From Streptomyces sp. NBC_00483 (GTDB lineage: Bacteria; Actinomycetota; Actinomycetes; Streptomycetales; Streptomycetaceae), in contig NZ_CP107880.1 of assembly GCF_036013745.1 (NCBI RefSeq), positions 4,216,001 to 4,280,000 of the forward strand: a stretch of 64,000 nt of DNA. The letters are read 5' to 3'. A program made the translations under genes and the position numbers. This document shows positions 52,734 to 62,956 of the stretch, piece after piece (the first letter of the stretch is position 1; each line of letters opens with the position of its first letter). A model generated the notes under the pieces. It did no database searches, was not told the DNA's origin, and saw only the letters and a list, made by a program, of their open reading frames with translations.

Positions 52734-53329
52734 CGGCCGCCGTCCTGCTTGCGCAGGTAGTCGCTCAGCTCGTCCAGCTCGGCGCGAACCTGGTCGATGC
52801 GGTGCGGCGGCGGGGCCTGGTTCTGCGGCGGCGCGGGCGGCGGGGCGGGTGTGGGCGTCGGCGCGGGTGCAGGCGTGGGCATGGGTGTGGGCGTGCCCAT
52901 CGTCGTGTGCGTCTGCGGCGGTGCGGTGGGCCAGGGCTGCTGCGGCCTCGGGTGTCCGTAGGCGGACGGCGGGGGCGTCGGGGCGTACGGGCTCGGCGGG
53001 AGCGCGGCGCGCGGCCTGCGTATGTCGTAGACGAGGAAGTACACGGCGCTGCCGATCGCGAGGAGCAGCAGCAGGGCGAGGGCGACGTCGGTGCGCGGGT
53101 CCGCCTCCGGCAGCGAGCCGATGATGCCGAACAGCGTGATGCTGACCGGCAACGAGGCGATGGCCAGGGCCCAGTCGAGCGGCCTGCGTCGCAGCGCCGC
53201 GATGCGGAACAGCGGGGCGCAGGAGAGCAGGCCGCAAGTCAGCACGGACAGCGCAGGGAACAGCACCCTCAGGGTGATGACCGCGCCGTCGCTCTCGCGG
53301 CGGGGCGGCGCCGCGCCGGGCCCGTACAT
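52730..53329 (-). CDS. membrane protein coupled to the Ser/Thr kinase
   Basis: 199 residues from ATG 53329. Three to four hydrophobic segments (VLFPALSVLTCGLLSCAPLFRIAAL, LDWALAIASLPVSITLFGIIG, VALALLLLLAIGSAVYFLVYDI) are followed by a Pro-rich cytoplasmic tail with TPTP repeats and a short coiled coil (RIDQVRAELDELSDYLRKQ). Its stop overlaps the kinase GTG. No known family; a kinase anchor or substrate is plausible. Confidence 0.75.
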   Translation of the reverse strand: MYGPGAAPPRRESDGAVITLRVLFPALSVLTCGLLSCAPLFRIAALRRRPLDWALAIASLPVSITLFGIIGSLPEADPRTDVALALLLLLAIGSAVYFLVYDIRRPRAALPPSPYAPTPPPSAYGHPRPQQPWPTAPPQTHTTMGTPTPMPTPAPAPTPTPAPPPAPPQNQAPPPHRIDQVRAELDELSDYLRKQDGGR

Positions 53330-53630
53330 GGCAGCTCCTGGTCACTTGTGCGGGGTGGAACACGCGGCAATGCGATGCCGGTTCCTTCGAGCGTATAGGC
53401 GGACTCGGACAACGGGACCGGGGTTGTACGGAACGGATGTCGCTCCGCTCACACCGGGCTCTTGTGGAACGGGTGCCTCCGGTCGTGGCGGGCCCGCCGG
53501 TCCTACGTCGCGGGGCTCTGCCCCGGACCCCGCGCCTCAATCGCCGGCGGGGCTTAATTTGCCCAACCGGCGCCGAGGCTGAATGTGCCCGACCGGAGCC
53601 GGGGCCGAAATTGCCCAACCGGCGCCGGGC
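53330..53630. other. non-coding gap with repeat elements before the methylase stop
   Basis: The left half holds the promoter of the kinase operon. The right half (53507-53628) is filled by the dispersed palindromic repeat and a three-unit tandem array. No gene is seen. Confidence 0.6.
53507..53628. repeat. palindromic repeat copy 7 plus three 26-bp tandem units
   Basis: 53507-53556: CGCGGGGCTCTGCCCCGGAC, CCCGCGCCTCAATCGCCGGC, GGGGCTTAAT, as in copy 4. 53551-53628: three units of 26 bases each, consensus GGCYGAATTTGCCC AACCGGCGCCGG, at 53551, 53577 and 53603, with few differences. The array ends two bases before the methylase stop codon. Confidence 0.85.
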
Positions 53631-55712
53631 CTAACTGTTCGGTGGCAGGGTGCCCGCCGTCAGGCCGTCGTGGAGGCCCTGGACGAGTTGTTCGCCGAGG
53701 CGGGACGCGTGGCGGAGGGTGTTTTCGAATGTGGCCAGGGATTTGAAGCGCTCGCCGTACTCGGACTGTTCGGCGCGGGGCAGGCGGGGCAGCTGGAGGC
53801 GCCGGACGTCGAGGCGCGTGGCGGTGGACGCGTGGCTGGAGGCCTGCCGGTTGTTGGCCGTGGAGCGCAGGAAGCCGGCGAGGAACCACGGGTCCAGCGC
53901 GGCCGGTTCGGGCCGCAGCAGGGCCAGGCCCCTGCCGAGCGCGGCGCCTGCGTCCGCCTCGTCGACGACGCGCACGGCGGCGGTGCCACCGACCACCGGC
54001 ACGACGACGTCCCCGACTTCCAGGATCACGGGGTCGTCGTCCGCGGAGTGGGCTCCAGAGGGTGCCGTGCTCGTCAGGACGTCGTGGTCGGTGAGTACGG
54101 GTACGCGCGCGTGGCCTCCCGGGCCGCCACCCGTCGCCGCGGTGCGCAGCGACAGGGCGCCCGCGCGCGCGAGTTCGCCGACCGTCGTCAGTGGCCAGCG
54201 GGCCGGGGCCGTGGCGTCGGGGACGGACCGCGGGGCGAGTTTCGTGGTCAGCCGCAGCGTGTCGGCGAGCTCCTCGCGTACGGCGGTCAGCTCTGCCGCG
54301 CCGCCGCCCGTGGCCGGCGGGGGCAGGCGGCGGGCGGGCGCGAGGTCGACCTCGTCGTCGAGCAGGTCGATGACGGGCACGGAGCGGGCGAGGCCCGGCC
54401 GCTCCTCCAGGGAGCCGTCCCGGTCGTGGGCGCGCCAGGCGTCGAGCACGGTGCGGCGCACCTCGTCCCACACCTGCTGCTCCCGTACGTCACCGGACTC
54501 GGCGAGCGAGGCCGTGTCGACGAGCAGCAGCTCGGGGGCGGCGGGCGCGCCCGGGCCGGGGCGGCGCAGCACCCACAGGTGCAGCGGGATGTTGTTGGGC
54601 GGGACGGCGCCCGCGGGCAGCGCGATCACCGCGCGCAGGGCGCCGCGGCGCAGCAGGTCGGCGCGGATCCGGCGGCCCGAGCGGCGCGAGGCGACGGTGG
54701 GCGGCATCAGGAGCACGGCGCTGCCGCCGTCCTTCAGGCGCGCCAACGCGTGCTGCACCCAGGCCAGTTCGGACTCGGTGCGGGCGGGGAGGCCGTACTC
54801 CCAGCGCGGGTCGTAGGCCAGCTCGTCGTGGCCCCAGCCGCGCTCGTTGAACGGCGGGTGGGCGAGCACCGCGTCGGCCCGTACGTCGCTCAGGGCGTCG
54901 GCGCGCAGGGTGTCGGCGGCGGCGGTGCGCACGGCAGGGGCGTCCGTCCCGCCGTTGCCGTCGAGGGCGAGGCGGAGCGCGGTGAGCGCGGCGAGTTCGA
55001 CGGAGGCGTCCTGGCCGTACAGGGTGCGGCCGGGCCGCGAGTCGTGGGCCCGCACGGCGTCGAGGAGGGCGCCGGTGCCGCAGGCCGGGTCGAGGGTGGT
55101 GGTGGCAGGGCCGACGAGCGCGGCCATCAGTTCGGCGGGCCCCTGCGGGGTGAGCGTGTACTGGCGCGGGTTGGCGTCGAGATGCCGGCCGAGCAGGAAC
55201 GCGAAGGTGCCGCGGGCGCCCAGTTCCGCGGCGAGTTCGGCGGCGCCGCGCAGCAGCGGCACCGAAGGCAGCAGGTCGGCGGGCGACGGTGTGCCGACCG
55301 CCCGTTCCGTGGCGTGGCCGAAGCGTGGGGTGAGGACGCCTTCGAGGGCGGCCGACAGGCGCTGGGCCAGGTCGCGGTCCTTGTCGGTCGCGGCGAGCGT
55401 GAGCCATTCCGTGGGCCGGTCGTGCACGAGCAGCAGGGCGCAGCCCGTGTGCAGGAGGGCGGCGACCGGGCCCGCCGGGTGCCCCGCGAGCTGCTGCCAC
55501 ACGCGCTCGCGCAGCGGGACCTCGGCGAGCTTGCCCTGGTCGCGCAGCCACTCCTCGACCTCGGTGAGCGCGAAGGAGGGGCTGGTCTCGGTACCGCCGA
55601 CCGGCCTGGGGAAGTCCGCATGCCTGCGGCGCCAGTTGCTGACGGCGGCGCGCCCCACCCCGGCGAGCCGGGCGATTCCCGCGGCCGTCACCTCTGTCGC
55701 GTTGTCCTGCAC
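53631..55712 (-). CDS. orphan N6-adenine methylase homologue with altered catalytic motif
   Basis: 693 residues from GTG 55712 with GGAGGGGAG eight bases before. N-terminal helix-turn-helix (TAAGIARLAGVGRAAVSNWRRRH). SAM motif TLDPACGTGALLDAV near 225. Motif IV, normally (N/D)PP(F/Y), reads HPPF (His285 in AVLAHPPFNERGWGH), so the residue that orients the adenine N6 group is changed. The C-terminal region (WPLTTVGELARAGALSL, VLEVGDVVVPVV) resembles a TRD with helical connectors (FENTLRHASRLGEQLVQGL). No restriction subunit lies nearby. Widely kept in Streptomyces; the role is unclear. Confidence 0.85.
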   Translation of the reverse strand: MQDNATEVTAAGIARLAGVGRAAVSNWRRRHADFPRPVGGTETSPSFALTEVEEWLRDQGKLAEVPLRERVWQQLAGHPAGPVAALLHTGCALLLVHDRPTEWLTLAATDKDRDLAQRLSAALEGVLTPRFGHATERAVGTPSPADLLPSVPLLRGAAELAAELGARGTFAFLLGRHLDANPRQYTLTPQGPAELMAALVGPATTTLDPACGTGALLDAVRAHDSRPGRTLYGQDASVELAALTALRLALDGNGGTDAPAVRTAAADTLRADALSDVRADAVLAHPPFNERGWGHDELAYDPRWEYGLPARTESELAWVQHALARLKDGGSAVLLMPPTVASRRSGRRIRADLLRRGALRAVIALPAGAVPPNNIPLHLWVLRRPGPGAPAAPELLLVDTASLAESGDVREQQVWDEVRRTVLDAWRAHDRDGSLEERPGLARSVPVIDLLDDEVDLAPARRLPPPATGGGAAELTAVREELADTLRLTTKLAPRSVPDATAPARWPLTTVGELARAGALSLRTAATGGGPGGHARVPVLTDHDVLTSTAPSGAHSADDDPVILEVGDVVVPVVGGTAAVRVVDEADAGAALGRGLALLRPEPAALDPWFLAGFLRSTANNRQASSHASTATRLDVRRLQLPRLPRAEQSEYGERFKSLATFENTLRHASRLGEQLVQGLHDGLTAGTLPPNS

Positions 55713-55937
55713 CGAGCCGACTCCCCTCCGGACGCCTGTCCCGCAGATACGTCCTGACGTGCCTGTGCGACCGACCATACAGACTCCCGCGTAAGACCCG
55801 CATTCACAGCCGTGAGCGCATCAAGTTCTGTGTACGCGGTTGACTCGGTTCACAGACGGTGCTGTTATTGCCTCAGCCAACCGCCGGATACACGGAAAGC
55901 CGGGGGGAGGTTGGCTTCTCTCATCGGAGGAACAGCT

Positions 55938-56792
55938 ATGTCCCAGACCCAGCCGCCCCAGTCACCCCATTCGCCCCAACAGCACCCCCAGTACCCGCCG
56001 TTCCAGCAGCAGCCGCCGCAGCAGGTCGCGCGCAACGGGCTGGGGACGGCCGCGTTGATCCTCGGCGTCATCGGCGCCCTGTCGGGGCTGATCCCACTGC
56101 TGTTCTGGCTGGCCGGGATCCTCGGTGTGATCGCCCTGATCCTGGGCCTGACGGGGCGCGGCAGGGCCAAGCGCGGCGAGGCCACGAACAAGGGCGTCGC
56201 CCTGACCGGCACGATCCTCGGCCTCGCGGCCATGGGCCTCGCGGTCTTCGGTGCGTACACGACGTTCAAGGCGGTGGACGACGCGGTCGACGAGATCAAC
56301 AAGTCGGTGTCCGACACGAAGGCCAAGGACGCGAAGTCGTCCGGCGACGCGAAGGACAAGGACGGCGAGAGCGGCAAGGGCGACGAGAAGCCGGCCGCCG
56401 GCAAGACGCTCGCCGCGGGCGACTCCGTGGTCTACGACGACGACCTGACCGTCTCCGTCTCCAACGCGGTCACGTTCAGCCCGAGCGAGTACGCGGCGGG
56501 CCACAAGAACGGCAACCACGCCTACAAGGTCACGGTCACCGTCACCAACGACTCCAAGGAGAAGTTCGACGCGACCCTGCTGACCGCGAACGCCCGCGCG
56601 GGCGAGGACGGCACCAAGGCGGAGCAGATCGTCGACGACAAGGTCGCCATGGGCTTCGAGGGCACGGTCCTGCCCGGCAAGAAGGCCACGGTCGTCTACG
56701 GATTCGACGCCCCGGCGGACGCGAAGAACCTGACCGTCGAGGTCACGCCGAGCTTCGACTACGACGGCACGCAATGGGACCTGAAGCTGTAG
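55938..56792 (+). CDS. DUF4190/DUF4352 membrane-anchored protein
   Basis: 284 residues from ATG 55938 behind CGGAGGAAC. Gln/Pro-rich head (QQHPQYPPFQQQPPQQ), two helices of DUF4190 type (LGTAALILGVIGALSGLIPLLFWLAGILGVIALILGLTGRGRAKRGEATNKGVALTG in pieces), Lys/Asp/Gly linker, then an extracellular DUF4352-like Ig domain (TVSVSNAVTFSPSEYAAGHKNGNHAYKVTVTVTND). Divergent from the methylase. Function unknown. Confidence 0.82.
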   Translation: MSQTQPPQSPHSPQQHPQYPPFQQQPPQQVARNGLGTAALILGVIGALSGLIPLLFWLAGILGVIALILGLTGRGRAKRGEATNKGVALTGTILGLAAMGLAVFGAYTTFKAVDDAVDEINKSVSDTKAKDAKSSGDAKDKDGESGKGDEKPAAGKTLAAGDSVVYDDDLTVSVSNAVTFSPSEYAAGHKNGNHAYKVTVTVTNDSKEKFDATLLTANARAGEDGTKAEQIVDDKVAMGFEGTVLPGKKATVVYGFDAPADAKNLTVEVTPSFDYDGTQWDLKL

Positions 56793-56834
56793 CAGCCGAG
56801 CGAGGAGCTCACAGGGGGGTGGTGCGGCAGGCGC

Positions 56835-57605
56835 TCACAGCGCGTGCCGCATCCACACGTTCGGCTCGACGTACACGGCGTAGCCGCCCTCCGGTTCGCA
56901 GTGCACCGGCACCAGCGCGCCGGGCACCTCGACCGGACCGGCGGTGTCGAAGGCGAGGCCCGTCCACGTCCGCCACTGCTCCAGCGATCCGGACACGGTC
57001 ATCGAGGCGGGCGCCACCTTGTCGATGACGGCGCCCGCGCGGGCGTGCACGCGCAGCCATGGGTCGGCGGGCAGCCCGTCCGACTCCCTTACGCGGTACG
57101 CGTATGCGCTCATCGGGGTCGCGGGCTCCAGGTGCTTGGCGCTCGGCCGGACCGGCGCGACGACCTCGTGAAAACCCCGGGCGCGCGCGTTGTCCCGCAT
57201 CGCCGCGAGCATCCGCCCGGACAGTCCCTTGCCCTGCATCCCGGGCACGATGGTGATCTCGATCGCGCTGACGGTGTCCGGGGCGAGTCCGGCCGCGCGG
57301 TCGGCGAAGGCCCACGTCAGCACCTGGTCCCAGCCCCGGTCGGGCAGTTGCCCGCGCCCCTCGGCGCGCAGCGCGAACGGCACGCTGAAGCCCCGGGCCA
57401 CGACGGCCCCTTCGGCGTCGGTGGCGACGAGTACGTACTCGGGCAGCTCGTCGCGCACCCGGTGCATCAGCAGGGCGCCGACCGGGTCGTGCGGCACGAA
57501 GACGGGCCAGTTGTCGGGCATGGCCCACAGCGGCCCGACCAGTTCGGGCCGCTCGGCGAGGGTGGTGACGGTCAGGCCGTCGGGGGTGGCGGGATGCGTG
57601 CTCAT
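56835..57605 (-). CDS. GNAT-family acetyltransferase
   Basis: 256 residues from ATG 57605; an ATG at 57620 would overlap the upstream gene. The acetyl-CoA motif is ITIVPGMQGKGLSGRMLAAMRDNARARG (R/Q-x-x-G-x-G/A). The N-terminal half (YVLVATDAEGAVVARGFSVPF) and C-terminal part (WTGLAFDTAGPVEVPGALVPVH) complete an extended GNAT. Substrate unknown. It starts four bases after the HNH protein stop. Confidence 0.8.
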   Translation of the reverse strand: MSTHPATPDGLTVTTLAERPELVGPLWAMPDNWPVFVPHDPVGALLMHRVRDELPEYVLVATDAEGAVVARGFSVPFALRAEGRGQLPDRGWDQVLTWAFADRAAGLAPDTVSAIEITIVPGMQGKGLSGRMLAAMRDNARARGFHEVVAPVRPSAKHLEPATPMSAYAYRVRESDGLPADPWLRVHARAGAVIDKVAPASMTVSGSLEQWRTWTGLAFDTAGPVEVPGALVPVHCEPEGGYAVYVEPNVWMRHAL

Positions 57606-57609
57606 GCGG

Positions 57610-58332
57610 TCATCGTGCATGGAAGCGCGGAGGCGCCGCAGTCGGATTTCCGCCCGTCGGCAGCTTCTGGTCCGGGCAGGCGTTCAGCACCTTCTTCATG
57701 GCGTCGCGCTCGGCGGCGGTCACCCACACCCCGTACTTCTTCTTCACGGCGACCTGCCCGGCGACGTACGTGCACCGGTACCCCTTGTTGGGCGGCAGCC
57801 AGGTGGCGGTGTCGCCATCTCCCTTGCTGCGGTTGGGAGTCGCGTCGACGGCGAGCAGGTTCAGCGGGTCGTTGGCGAACGCGATGCGCTTGCTCGGCTC
57901 CCACTGGAAGGCGCCCTTCTGCCAGGCGTCGGACAGCGCGACGAGGTGGTCGATGTCGACCTTGCTGCGGCCGCGCGTGAAGGAGATGTCCTTGCCGCCG
58001 TACGGGTCCGGGGAGAGCGTGCCGGAGACGACCTTGCAGTCGCCGTCCGAGTAACGCACGCCTTCCAGGTCCCGCTTGAGGATGTCGTCACGGGTGTCGC
58101 AGCTGTTGGAGTCGGTGTCGGCCCAGGCGCTGCCGAACCGTTCCCGCGCGTAACCGGTCTTCGGGGCACGCCCCTTGACGGTCAGCGAGCCGACGGCGGA
58201 GAGCGCGCTGCCCGCCTTGCCCTGGGGCTCCGGACCGGCCTCGCCGCCCCCGCCCGTCGCCGCCTCGCACCCGGTGACGGCGACCACGGCCACCAGCACG
58301 GCGGCCCCGGCCCGTACAGCGCCTCGCAGCAC
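57610..58332 (-). CDS. HNH-endonuclease-like lipoprotein
   Basis: 240 residues from GTG 58332 with GGGGAGG seven bases before; the GTG at 58371 has no good site. Lipobox AVVAVTGC. The nuclease core is VDIDHLVALSDAWQKGA ... IAFANDPLNLLAVDATPNRSKGDGD, the HNH/DUF1524 pattern with D-H, N and N-R-x-K. Two Cys pairs (SNSCDT, GDCKVV; YRCTYV, NACPDQ) suggest disulfides outside the cell. It could degrade external nucleic acids. Confidence 0.88.
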   Translation of the reverse strand: MLRGAVRAGAAVLVAVVAVTGCEAATGGGGEAGPEPQGKAGSALSAVGSLTVKGRAPKTGYARERFGSAWADTDSNSCDTRDDILKRDLEGVRYSDGDCKVVSGTLSPDPYGGKDISFTRGRSKVDIDHLVALSDAWQKGAFQWEPSKRIAFANDPLNLLAVDATPNRSKGDGDTATWLPPNKGYRCTYVAGQVAVKKKYGVWVTAAERDAMKKVLNACPDQKLPTGGNPTAAPPRFHAR

Positions 58333-58526
58333 GGCGCTACCTCCCCTTTTGTTCGCGTTCGGTCCACTCACCGTATCCGAGGCATGATCACACCGTGCCG
58401 ATGCCCAGCGTCGTCACGGAAGGCAGCAGACCCGACCCGATGACGGCTACCCACAACGGGCCCAGCAGATCCGTGAGTTCGGCGCTCGCCGGTGTCGTAA
58501 GCGCCACAGGGCCGGGGCCGGCCGGC

Positions 58527-60539
<2,013 letters not shown>

Positions 60540-60639
60540 TCAGGCCGCCATTGGTCGAAATACCGGACGACGGCCGGGCCTTCGGACGTAGGAATGATGG
60601 AGGGCTTGACGGTGAGCGGTCAACGTTTCTCGCGCAATT

Positions 60640-60678
60640 GTTTCGGCAGCTGGACCGAAACTCTTGCGGGAAAGTTTC
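60640..60678. promoter_or_regulatory. nested palindromes upstream of the xylan operon
   Basis: GTTTCGG (60640-60646) and CCGAAAC (60655-60661) are separated by eight bases. The right arm overlaps GAAACT (60657-60662), which faces AGTTTC (60673-60678). They lie 145-180 bases before the hydrolase start and are candidate LacI operators. Confidence 0.55.
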
Positions 60679-60740
60679 AACACCACTGGTGAGCGGGCGA
60701 CTTGGAGGACGGAGAAAAAATCCGGTCGGCGCGGCAGCGC

Positions 60741-61784
60741 TCAACTCCGCGGCGCCGCCGTGCTCTCGCGGACCACGAGTTCCGTGGCGATCTCCACACC
60801 GAGCTGCCGCACCCGCTCCCCACGGCCCAGCGCGAGGGCCAACTCCGTTGCGGAGGCGGCCATTTCGTCGAGCGGCTGGCGCACCGTCGTCAGCGGCGGA
60901 TCGGCCCAGACGGCGACCGGCATGTCGTCGAAGCCGACCACGCTCAGGTCCTGCGGGACGCGCAGCCCGGCCTCGCGCGCCGCCTGGTAGACGCCGAGTG
61001 CCTGCATGTCGTTGGCGGTGACGATCGCGGTGGGCCGGTCGGGGCGGCCCAGCAGCGCCCGGGCCGCGGCCTGGCCGCCCTCGCGCGTGAGCGGCCCACG
61101 GACCGTCGCGTCCGGGTCCACGGGCAGCCCGGCCGCCTCCAGCGCGGATCGGTAACCGGCCGCCCTGGCAAGGCAGAACGCGTGGTCGGGGCCGCCGATC
61201 AGGGCGATGTGCCGGTGGCCGAGGGCGATCAGGTGGCGCGTCGCCGACCGGCCGCCCTTGAAGTTGGTGGCGCCGACGTAGGGGACGCCGTCGGGCACGT
61301 CGTCCATCGGGTCGAAGACGACGTACGGGATGCCCTTCGCCCTGAGCCGCTCGCGCTCCGCCTCGGGGAGCTGGAACACCGACAGTACGCACAGCGGGCG
61401 CCGCCCCACGGTGTCGTCGACCGAGGCGTCCGCGTCGTGCAGGCCGAACTTGGAGACGATGACACCGGCCCGGTTCCTGCGGGCCACCTCCTCGACGCCG
61501 CGGATGATCTCCCCCACCCACATGCTCTTCAGCTCGCGGAAGATCAGCTCCACGAACTTCTGCCTGTTGTCGGAGGTCTTGCGGTATCCGTGCTCGCTGA
61601 TCAGTTCCTCGATCCGGGCCCGGGTCCCGTCGGACACCCCCGGCCTGCCGTTGAGCACCCGCGACACCGTCGGCACCGACACTCCCGCCAACGCGGCGAT
61701 GTGCGCGATCCGCACCGACGCCGGACCCTCATCGCGCGCGGCCTTCCCGCTGCCCGCCGACGTACCCTCACGGCTGTCCGCCAC
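60741..61784 (-). CDS. LacI-family transcriptional regulator
   Basis: 347 residues from GTG 61784; a GTG at 61790 lies within the ribosome site GGGAAGAG. HTH: VRIAHIAALAGVSVPTVSRVLNGRPGVSDGTRARIEELI. The ligand domain contains IPYVVFDPMDD, GATNFKGGRSATRHLIALGHRHIALIGG and PTAIVTANDMQALGVYQAARE. It lies upstream of, and on the same strand as, the hydrolase and xylanase. It is probably the local repressor, responding to xylan-derived sugars; inference. Confidence 0.9.
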   Translation of the reverse strand: MADSREGTSAGSGKAARDEGPASVRIAHIAALAGVSVPTVSRVLNGRPGVSDGTRARIEELISEHGYRKTSDNRQKFVELIFRELKSMWVGEIIRGVEEVARRNRAGVIVSKFGLHDADASVDDTVGRRPLCVLSVFQLPEAERERLRAKGIPYVVFDPMDDVPDGVPYVGATNFKGGRSATRHLIALGHRHIALIGGPDHAFCLARAAGYRSALEAAGLPVDPDATVRGPLTREGGQAAARALLGRPDRPTAIVTANDMQALGVYQAAREAGLRVPQDLSVVGFDDMPVAVWADPPLTTVRQPLDEMAASATELALALGRGERVRQLGVEIATELVVRESTAAPRS

Positions 61785-61986
61785 GACCACTCTTCCCGAT
61801 CAACCGACATCGCCTGCGGGCCGATTCGACTCGACGTTGTCACTGGCGTCAAGGTCGGACGATCCCCGCATGAACACCACGAACACCGGCGCGGGCACCG
61901 GCATCGGCCGGCGGATCACGGCGCAGGTGGCGGTGCGGGAGCGGCTGGCGGCCGGCGGCCGGCGGCGGCTCTGTCGCAGGTGTCCG

Positions 61987-62805
61987 TCAGGTGTTGACCC
62001 AGCGGTTGCGGCTGCCGTCCGGGGCGCACTTGATGATCCGGCCGTTCTCGGCGTGCGTGGTGCTCCCGACGTCGGCGTTGCGGCAGAACTGGCCCGCGCT
62101 GTAGCAGTTGCCCGCGCTGGAGACGATCTCGCAGGCCGGGGCGGCCGGGGCCTGCGTCCTGGAGTGCGTGGGGGCGGGCGGCGGGGCCTTGGTCCTGGTG
62201 TGCGTCGGGGCCGGGGCCTGCGTCTTGGTGCGGGGCGGGGTGGGCGTCGGGGTCGGGGTCGCCGAGTGTGTCGGCTTCGGTGTCGCACTCGGCGTCGCGC
62301 TGTGCGTGGCGGACGGCCGCGGCGAGGACGTGACCGGGGCAGGCGTCGTCGTGGACGCGGCGGGACGCACCGACCGCGAGTCGGCGACGTCATCGGTCTT
62401 CGGGGACGTACCGGCGCCGAAGGCACCCACGGCGACCATCAGGGCGACCGCGGCTCCGGCGACGGCCGCCAACGACCCGCCCAGCGACGGCTGTTGGACC
62501 ATCCGCGTGCGCGGCGTGCGCAGTCCGGCGAGGACGGCCCCGCCGAGGGCGAGGACGACGGCCACGACCGCTCCGGCGCCACCGGTGCCGATCACCACGG
62601 CCACCACCGCGCCGACGAACGCGACGGCGGCGAGCCCCGCGTCCCCCGCCGAGCGCCGGCGCAGCGCGGTCCACGCGAAGGGCAGCCAGGCGAGCAGGCC
62701 GAAGCTGAGCACGGCTATGAGGGCTCGCCCGGCGCATCGGGCGCCGAAGTTCGCAAGGGGCTCGCCGCCCCGGGGAGCAGCCGGCGGGGCTGGTGTGTAC
62801 GACAT
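61987..62805 (-). CDS. membrane protein with Pro/Thr stalk and Cys-containing C-terminal domain
   Basis: 272 residues from ATG 62805; an ATG two codons earlier is possible. Three or four helices (ALIAVLSFGLLAWLPFAW, AVAFVGAVVAVVIGTGGAGAVVAVVLALGGAVLAGL, AAVAGAAVALMVAVGAFGAG), then a repetitive Pro/Thr/Lys/Ala stalk of about 90 residues, then a 50-residue end with three Cys (ACEIVSSAGNCYSAGQFCRNADVG). The end resembles small extracellular domains found on other Streptomyces membrane proteins. Function unknown. Confidence 0.75.
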   Translation of the reverse strand: MSYTPAPPAAPRGGEPLANFGARCAGRALIAVLSFGLLAWLPFAWTALRRRSAGDAGLAAVAFVGAVVAVVIGTGGAGAVVAVVLALGGAVLAGLRTPRTRMVQQPSLGGSLAAVAGAAVALMVAVGAFGAGTSPKTDDVADSRSVRPAASTTTPAPVTSSPRPSATHSATPSATPKPTHSATPTPTPTPPRTKTQAPAPTHTRTKAPPPAPTHSRTQAPAAPACEIVSSAGNCYSAGQFCRNADVGSTTHAENGRIIKCAPDGSRNRWVNT

Positions 62806-62890
62806 GCGCATCCCGTATGTGATGGAAATGTGAAGGATCGGGGGAGAAAGATAGCGCATGCACGGACCGCGGCGGCCCGGAACGCGGAAG

Positions 62891-62936
62891 ACGGTGGTGG
62901 GCCCGGACCCCCGCAAGGGTCCGGGCCCACCACCGT
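62891..62936. terminator. strong terminator hairpin after mfd
   Basis: A 20-bp perfect stem (starting ACGGTGGTGGGCCCGG) with loop CCGCAA. It lies 20 bases beyond the mfd stop on the minus strand. Confidence 0.9.
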
Positions 62937-62956
62937 CGCCGCTGAGACTCCAGGTG

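Noticed and set aside
61870..62040. Plus-strand frame starting MNTTNTGAGTG near 61870
   Set aside because: It has no stop before running deep into the antisense of the next gene and carries no domain. It may be a decayed fragment, but the evidence is too weak.
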